64,000 bases of DNA, taken from assembly GCA_030447785.1 (NCBI GenBank), contig JAUJOF010000002.1:301383-365382 (forward strand). The letters are read 5' to 3'. This DNA comes from Solirubrobacteraceae bacterium (lineage in GTDB: Bacteria; Actinomycetota; Thermoleophilia; Solirubrobacterales; Solirubrobacteraceae). Made by a program: the position numbers and the translations under genes. Below the pieces are notes generated by a model. It did no database searches. It was not told the origin of the DNA and saw only the letters and a program-made list of their open reading frames with translations. Below, in pieces: positions 62,091 through 64,000 of this stretch. The number at the start of each line of letters is the position of its first letter. Position 1 is the first letter of the stretch.

Positions 62091-63101
62091 GTGAGAGGGC
62101 AGGCACCGGAGGAGTTCTGGGAACGCATGAGAAGCGACAAGCGCTCCGGGCGCCAGCCCGAGGGGCCCGCCCATCCGCGCGAGGGGTCGATGATGCAGAC
62201 GCTCAGGCGCACGGCGAGCGAGTTCTCCGAGGACAACCTCACCGATGCCGCCGCAGCCCTGACGTATTACGCGGTTCTGTCGATCTTCCCCGCGCTGCTG
62301 GCCATGGTCTCGATCGTCGGGCTGGTCGGAGACCCGCAGACCGTCACCAGGGCGCTGACCGACACCATCAGCTCCATCGGCCCTGCGTCGGCGGTCGACA
62401 CCCTCCGGGGGCCGATCCAGGGACTCACGCAGAGCAGCGGAACCGCCGGCATCCTGCTGATCGTCGGCATTGTGGCGGCGCTGTGGACCGCGTCGGGCTA
62501 CATCGGCGCCTTCGCGCGTGCCTCCAACGTCATCTACGAGGTCGAGGAGGGCCGCCCGTTCATCAAGCTGCGCCCCCTGCAGATGCTCGTCACGCTCGTG
62601 CTCGTCGTGCTGCTGGCGCTGGTGCTCGTGGCCCTGGTGCTGACCGGTCCGATCGCCGGCGCGGTCGGTTCCGCGGTGGGCCTGGGCACGACCGCCGTGA
62701 CCGTCTGGAGCATCGCCAAGTGGCCGGTGCTCTTCCTGGTGGTGGTCTTCATGTTCACCGTGCTCTACTACTCCGCGCCCAACGCCAGGCTCGGCGGCCT
62801 GAAGTCGATCGTCCCCGGTGCCGCCCTGGCGATCGTGGTGTGGCTGGTCGCCTCGGCCGCCTTCGCCTTCTACGTGGCGAACTTCGGCTCCTACAACAAG
62901 ACCTACGGGTCGCTGGGCGCGATCATCATCTTCCTCGTCTGGCTGTGGATCACCAACCTCGCGATCCTGCTGGGCGCCGAGCTCAACGCCGAGCGCGAGC
63001 GAAGCCGCGAGCTCCAAAGCGGCGTGCCCGAAGCCGAACGCGAGCTCCAGCTCAGGGAGCGCTCCCAGCCCAAGGCCAAGAAGCGCTCACGGACCGCATG
63101 A
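62091..63101 (+). CDS. YihY/BrkB-family membrane protein
   Basis: The 336-aa protein has the BrkB pattern: DNLTDAAAALTYYAVLSIFP at about 54-73, then GILLIVGIVAALWTASGYIG, LVTLVLVVLLALVLVALVLT, VLFLVVVFMFTVLYYSAPN and SLGAIIIFLVWLWITNLAIL, making six transmembrane segments. A charged C-terminal tail follows. GTG at 62091 has GGGAGG 6 nt upstream. Its stop overlaps the next gene (ATGA), so it heads an operon with a Holin-X and a DUF3618 gene. Biochemical function of the family is unknown. Confidence 0.87.
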   Translation: MRGQAPEEFWERMRSDKRSGRQPEGPAHPREGSMMQTLRRTASEFSEDNLTDAAAALTYYAVLSIFPALLAMVSIVGLVGDPQTVTRALTDTISSIGPASAVDTLRGPIQGLTQSSGTAGILLIVGIVAALWTASGYIGAFARASNVIYEVEEGRPFIKLRPLQMLVTLVLVVLLALVLVALVLTGPIAGAVGSAVGLGTTAVTVWSIAKWPVLFLVVVFMFTVLYYSAPNARLGGLKSIVPGAALAIVVWLVASAAFAFYVANFGSYNKTYGSLGAIIIFLVWLWITNLAILLGAELNAERERSRELQSGVPEAERELQLRERSQPKAKKRSRTA

Positions 63102-63688
63102 TGAAAAGGGAGAGCCCACAGGAGTACTGGGAGCGGGTCAGAAGCGTTGACCGGTCCGACGCGCGGCCGTCGGCGCCGTCTGGCGCTGCCTCGCAGCCAG
63201 ACAGATCAGAGGGAGCGATGCCGGCGACCGATCGGCCGGCAGGGGACGTCCCTGCGCCGGATCCCGGCGCGCACTCGGGCAGGCCTGCTCAACCGGCCAC
63301 CGAAGAGCCTTCGACCCCCGAGCTCTTCCAGCAGCTCGTCGACCAGACCAAGACGCTGGTCAAGCAAGAGGTGCGCTTGGCCCATCTCGACCTGCTGCAG
63401 AAGGGAAAGAAGGTCGGCATCGGCGCCGGGATGTTCGGCGGCGCTGGGCTGCTCGGCTTCTACACGGTCGGACTGCTGCTCGCGACGATCGTGCTGGTGC
63501 TCATCGAGATCGGCATCGTGGCCTGGCTGTCGGGCCTCATCGTCACGGTGCTCGTCGCCGCGGGGACCGCGGTGCTGGCATTGGTCGGCAAGAAGGAGAT
63601 CCAGCAGGCCACCCCGCCTGCGCCCGAACAGGCCATCGGGAGCGTGAAGCAAGACGTCGACACCGTGAAGAGGAGGGCGCGTAGGTGA
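63098..63688 (+). CDS. Holin-X-family (phage holin-like) membrane protein
   Basis: The 196-aa protein has a disordered N-terminus. Then come LFQQLVDQTKTLVKQEVRLA and HLDLLQKGKKVGIGAGMFGG, and two membrane segments (LLGFYTVGLLLATIVLVLIE, GLIVTVLVAAGTAVLALVG). This matches the actinobacterial Holin-X superfamily (formerly DUF1469). N-terminal residues SPQEYWERVRS echo APEEFWERMRS of the preceding BrkB protein, a shared short motif. The start overlaps the upstream stop and the stop overlaps the downstream GTG. Confidence 0.82.
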   Translation: MMKRESPQEYWERVRSVDRSDARPSAPSGAASQPDRSEGAMPATDRPAGDVPAPDPGAHSGRPAQPATEEPSTPELFQQLVDQTKTLVKQEVRLAHLDLLQKGKKVGIGAGMFGGAGLLGFYTVGLLLATIVLVLIEIGIVAWLSGLIVTVLVAAGTAVLALVGKKEIQQATPPAPEQAIGSVKQDVDTVKRRARR

Positions 63689-64000
63689 GCGAGATGGATT
63701 CAACGGCGGGCCGGCAGGCGCCCGTGCAGGAGGCGAGCGAGACCGAGCAGCTGCGCGGTGACATCGCCGAGACCCGCGAGGAGCTCGGCGACACCGTCGA
63801 GGCTCTCTCCCAGAAGGCCGACGTCAAGGCGCAGGCCAGGGGAGCGGTGGACGAGCAGAAGGCGAAGTTGCGCGCCAAGCGCGACGAACTGAAGGAAAAG
63901 GTCTCAGGCGCGGGCGGCTCCAGCGAGGGCGGCGGCGACGCTGGTCAGCGCGCCAGGGCGCTCGTCGACCAGGTGTCCCAGCGCGCCAGCCGACAGCCGC
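63685..64000 (+). CDS. DUF3618 protein, cut by window end
   Basis: GTG at 63685 overlaps the previous stop (GTGA). The visible part reads ETEQLRGDIAETREELGDTV followed by EALSQKADVKAQARGAVDEQ. This is the DUF3618 pattern (L-x-x-D-I-x-x-T-R-x-x-L-x-x-T-V-x-x-L), a helical cell-envelope-associated protein usually encoded after Holin-X. The frame is open to the window end. Confidence 0.85.
   Translation, partial: MSEMDSTAGRQAPVQEASETEQLRGDIAETREELGDTVEALSQKADVKAQARGAVDEQKAKLRAKRDELKEKVSGAGGSSEGGGDAGQRARALVDQVSQRASRQP

Noticed and set aside
1-64000. CRISPR arrays, rRNA genes, complete prophage
   Set aside because: No direct-repeat arrays, rRNA signatures or phage structural genes were seen on reading both strands.

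Overview
The window comes from a high-GC actinobacterium. GTG and TTG starts are common, tRNAs lack encoded CCA, and backbone proteins (TetR-SpoIIE phosphatase, BrkB/Holin-X/DUF3618 set, RsbW-like kinase, tRNA-adjacent LAGLIDADG proteins) resemble those of Thermoleophilia/Solirubrobacterales-type soil actinobacteria. This placement is inference from protein resemblance only.

Layout. (1) 1-45 kb is an accessory, heavily rearranged region with IS elements or their remnants from the IS1, IS21 (two inverted copies), IS30 (two), IS110, IS256, IS630, IS982 and IS1380 families, plus Tn554-like and serine-recombinase debris. Between them lie single cargo-type genes: four APH-like kinases, small P-loop kinases, GNATs, a methyltransferase, VOC, cupin, adenosine deaminase, a pair of Clp-N-only proteins, an SBBP propeller protein and an RTX-like protein. 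Many are frameshifted or truncated. (2) 43.6-44.7 kb holds two truncated, conjugative-element-like genes fused tail to tail beside a tRNA-Glu/tRNA-Leu pair. (3) 45-64 kb is a mostly intact chromosomal backbone: seven tRNAs across 45.0-52.9 kb, an FKBP lipoprotein, inositol monophosphatase, acetoacetyl-CoA synthetase, a CrcB fluoride channel, enoyl-CoA hydratase, a TetR-SpoIIE fusion, and a BrkB/Holin-X/DUF3618 operon running off the end.

The most striking objects are two complete cargo-carrying transposons. The first, 815-4556, has 21-bp terminal inverted repeats and an exact 8-bp target duplication. It carries an IS1-family transposase, an SDH/ClpP-fold serine protease, a DUF2188 protein, a KGG-type small protein and a SIR2-fold protein, which makes it a candidate mobile defence module. 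Its ends recur at 33376-33407 as a 32-bp head-to-head relic with its own near-perfect 8-bp duplication. The second, 45292-48417, is an IS1595-family element carrying DUF3467-HicB-HicA, a small basic protein and an HNH-type protein. It is inserted between tRNA-Leu(CAG) and a LAGLIDADG/HTH gene.

Nothing here was computed beyond reading the sequence. Family names rest on motif recognition. Frameshift calls assume the assembly is accurate; several are single-base changes in homopolymers and could be sequencing errors.
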